A DNA stretch of 6,628 bases from Acidobacteriota bacterium (GTDB taxonomy: Bacteria > Acidobacteriota > Terriglobia > Terriglobales > Acidobacteriaceae). This document shows, piece after piece, positions 5,565 through 6,628 of this stretch. The notes below the pieces were generated by a model. It searched no databases. It had not been told where the DNA came from and worked only from the letters and a program-made list of their open reading frames with translations. The first letter of the stretch is position 1. The number at the start of each line of letters is the position of its first letter. The stretch spans positions 1 through 6,628 of the forward strand of contig JAJZAL010000273.1 of assembly GCA_021799405.1 (NCBI GenBank), read 5' to 3'. Made by a program: the position numbers and the translations under genes.

Positions 5565-5570
5565 TATACT
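5565..5570 (+). promoter_or_regulatory. Candidate -10 box for the DUF4145-like gene
   Basis: TATACT lies 36 nt before ATG 5607 and would give a short leader of about 30 nt containing the AGGGAG ribosome site. The best -35-like hexamer, TGGACA at 5538-5543, is 21 bp away, longer than usual, so the pairing is doubtful. Confidence 0.4.
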
Positions 5571-5606
5571 GTGGTCTTCAAGAGAAGTTGTGCGCAGGGA
5601 GTGACA

Positions 5607-6455
5607 ATGCCTAAGGACAGCGAGCAGCGGGTTACGTCAGAAGAATTCATTACAGCGACTCCCCTCTATACCCGAGTTGTGGCCGACCATTTCGAACCAC
5701 CGATGAGGATCAGTTATGTATGCGCGGGTAAGTGCAAGAAAGAAACAACCTGGGCCAAACTCTATACAGAGGAACCGTTGACCGAGAGACACACGCCGGT
5801 CAAGAGTGTCGGCTATCAATGCAGCCTCTGCAGCGAGTCGGCTTTGTTTGTGATTTATAGAGGTTCCCAAACGAAGAATGTAAATGGCGGTTGGACCTGG
5901 CATCTGATGAAGATCGGGCAACTTCCGATGTTGACAGCTGAGATCCCGAAAGGCCTTCAGGAATGCATTGGCGAGAATGCGTCCGCCCTCTATCGAAAGG
6001 CTTTGGTGTGCCGCAACAATGGATATGGTTTGGGCGCCGCCGTCTATTTTCGGAGAGTGGTGGAAGACAAGACGAACGAGTTGATTGAAGTCGCGGCGTC
6101 GCTGGCCGAAAGTTATGACGTAGCTCCTGAGATAGTCGCTAAGATGCGAGGTGCGCGCGATTCTGAGGTTTACACCCCATATGAGGAAAAGCTCCGGGTC
6201 GCGAGTACGGTCTTTCCGGAAAACCTCAAAGTCAACGGAATAAATCCGCTCGGTGTGTTGTACGAGTTAGTGAGTAAGGCGGTTCACGGACTCAGTGAAG
6301 AGCAGTGTATCGACATTGCGGACGAGACGGCGGAAGCTTTTTCTTTCATCTTCACCAATCTCCGAGCAAACGTTGCTGAGAGGAGGTCCTTCATCGAAAA
6401 AGTGCAAAAATGGGCCACGCCGAGAAAGAACGAAAGAGCCGCGCAGTCAAGTTAA
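5607..6455 (+). CDS. Putative zinc-ribbon plus DUF4145-like protein
   Basis: Start 5607 is supported by AGGGAG at 5596-5601, 5 nt upstream; a frame extension to GTG 5511 has no such site and overlaps the likely promoter. The 282-residue soluble protein has CxxxC at C39/C43 and CxxC at C72/C75, a plausible zinc ribbon. A helical domain runs from about 125 to 255 and includes [20 protein letters not shown] and [13 protein letters not shown]. Near its end is KAVHGLS (224-230), the conserved His region of DUF4145-like domains. The C-terminus is charged ([20 protein letters not shown]). DUF4145 domains occur alone and in restriction or other defence-related proteins, but no molecular activity is established for this protein. 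GC is clearly lower than in the backbone (29/60 in 5701-5760 and 31/60 in 5881-5940, against 44/60 in glmM 1381-1440), and the codons are more AT-rich. With the RAYT/repeat zone next door, this suggests acquisition. The DUF4145 call rests on pattern only. Confidence 0.65.
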   Translation: MPKDSEQRVTSEEFITATPLYTRVVADHFEPPMRISYVCAGKCKKETTWAKLYTEEPLTERHTPVKSVGYQCSLCSESALFVIYRGSQTKNVNGGWTWHLMKIGQLPMLTAEIPKGLQECIGENASALYRKALVCRNNGYGLGAAVYFRRVVEDKTNELIEVAASLAESYDVAPEIVAKMRGARDSEVYTPYEEKLRVASTVFPENLKVNGINPLGVLYELVSKAVHGLSEEQCIDIADETAEAFSFIFTNLRANVAERRSFIEKVQKWATPRKNERAAQSS

Positions 6456-6459
6456 GGCC

Positions 6460-6469
6460 CCTGCGCAGG
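6460..6469. repeat. 10-bp palindrome after the DUF4145-like gene
   Basis: CCTGCGCAGG is a perfect palindrome 4 bp after the TAA stop and 33 bp before the uvrB -10 box. It has no T-run, so it is not an obvious terminator. It could be a protein-binding site or chance. Confidence 0.3.
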
Positions 6470-6502
6470 TCGATATTCGCCGTACGTTCGCCCTTATTCC
6501 GT

Positions 6503-6508
6503 TATAAT
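6503..6508 (+). promoter_or_regulatory. uvrB -10 box, leaderless geometry
   Basis: A perfect consensus TATAAT ends 6 nt (CCCACC) before the uvrB ATG at 6515. This predicts transcription starting at or within a base or so of the start codon, and hence a leaderless message. No Shine-Dalgarno is present before the ATG. No good TTGACA-like -35 is seen at normal spacing. Confidence 0.7.
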
Positions 6509-6514
6509 CCCACC

Positions 6515-6628
6515 ATGGACTTTCAGTTGGTGACCAGCTACAAGCCACGCGGCGACCAACCCCGCGCCATCGAGCAGCTTCTCGACGGTCTGGCAGCCGG
6601 CGAGAAGCACCAGGTTCTGCTCGGCGTC
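6515..6628 (+). CDS. uvrB: Excinuclease ABC subunit B, N-terminal 38 codons (3' end outside window)
   Basis: The 38 visible residues, starting [20 protein letters not shown] and running to HQVLLGV, match the start of UvrB. The F-L-V-x-x-x-K-P-x-GDQP-AI-L motif is present, and LLGV is the strand leading into the Walker A loop (TGSGKT), which would fall just past the window end. UvrB is the helicase-like damage verifier of nucleotide excision repair; it is loaded by UvrA and recruits UvrC. ATG 6515 is the family start and sits 6 nt after a consensus TATAAT. The gene has its own promoter and is not clearly in an operon with the upstream gene. Confidence 0.95.
   Translation, partial: MDFQLVTSYKPRGDQPRAIEQLLDGLAAGEKHQVLLGV

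Larger units (their letters stand above)
5260..5606. other. Repeat-rich intergenic region between the RAYT and DUF4145-like genes
   Basis: This 347-base stretch contains the right RAYT module (5261-5355), the right copy of the 95-bp direct repeat (5368-5462) with a possible 43-codon ORF (5358-5489), and a candidate promoter (5565-5570). Nothing recognisable is seen in 5490-5564. No T-run follows any of the hairpins, so none is a standard intrinsic terminator. Confidence 0.7.

Noticed and set aside
6481..6502. Possible LexA/SOS box upstream of uvrB (CGTTCG-like bases)
   Set aside because: Only one half-site resembles known boxes; neither the CGAAC-N4-GTTCG nor the GTTC-N7-GTTC pattern is completed.

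Overview
The window looks like chromosomal DNA of an acidobacterium, probably of the Acidobacteriia/Terriglobia type. This rests on the high GC content, the style of the secreted Gly-rich protein and its C-terminal module, and the RAYT/REP repeat style. It is inferred from memory of such genomes, not from a search. All supported genes lie on the + strand.

Left part (1-3338): the 3' end of xseA (exodeoxyribonuclease VII large subunit) overlaps glmM (phosphoglucosamine mutase) by ATGA, so the two are almost certainly co-transcribed. A secreted Gly/Pro/Tyr-rich protein of unknown function follows, with a -10-like hexamer exactly 6 nt before its ATG. After it comes a two-helix DUF2905 membrane protein.

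Middle (3339-4577): a NapH/YccM-like membrane polyferredoxin, preceded by a perfect 15-bp palindrome that could be an operator.

Accessory part (about 4578-5606): an IS200-like REP-associated tyrosine transposase (RAYT) sits between two ~93-95 bp modules in inverted orientation. Each module has a REP with two hairpins on the outside and a hairpin plus the 10-mer GGGCGCAAGA on the inside. The 10-mers touch, or nearly touch, the transposase start and stop codons. Outside this unit lies a ~95-bp imperfect direct repeat (about 89% identical). Both copies share a stop-free frame with mostly conservative amino-acid changes. The right copy is a 43-codon ORF and the left copy has no start codon.

Right part (5565-6628): a lower-GC gene for a putative zinc-ribbon plus DUF4145-like protein, probably acquired, then the first 38 codons of uvrB. 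The uvrB gene has a perfect TATAAT box exactly 6 nt before its ATG, which predicts a leaderless mRNA.

Overall this is a housekeeping backbone (DNA repair, cell-wall precursor synthesis, a redox membrane protein) with one small accessory insertion zone between the polyferredoxin gene and uvrB. The most interesting parts are the architecture of the RAYT unit, the direct repeats around it, and the shared leaderless promoter geometry.
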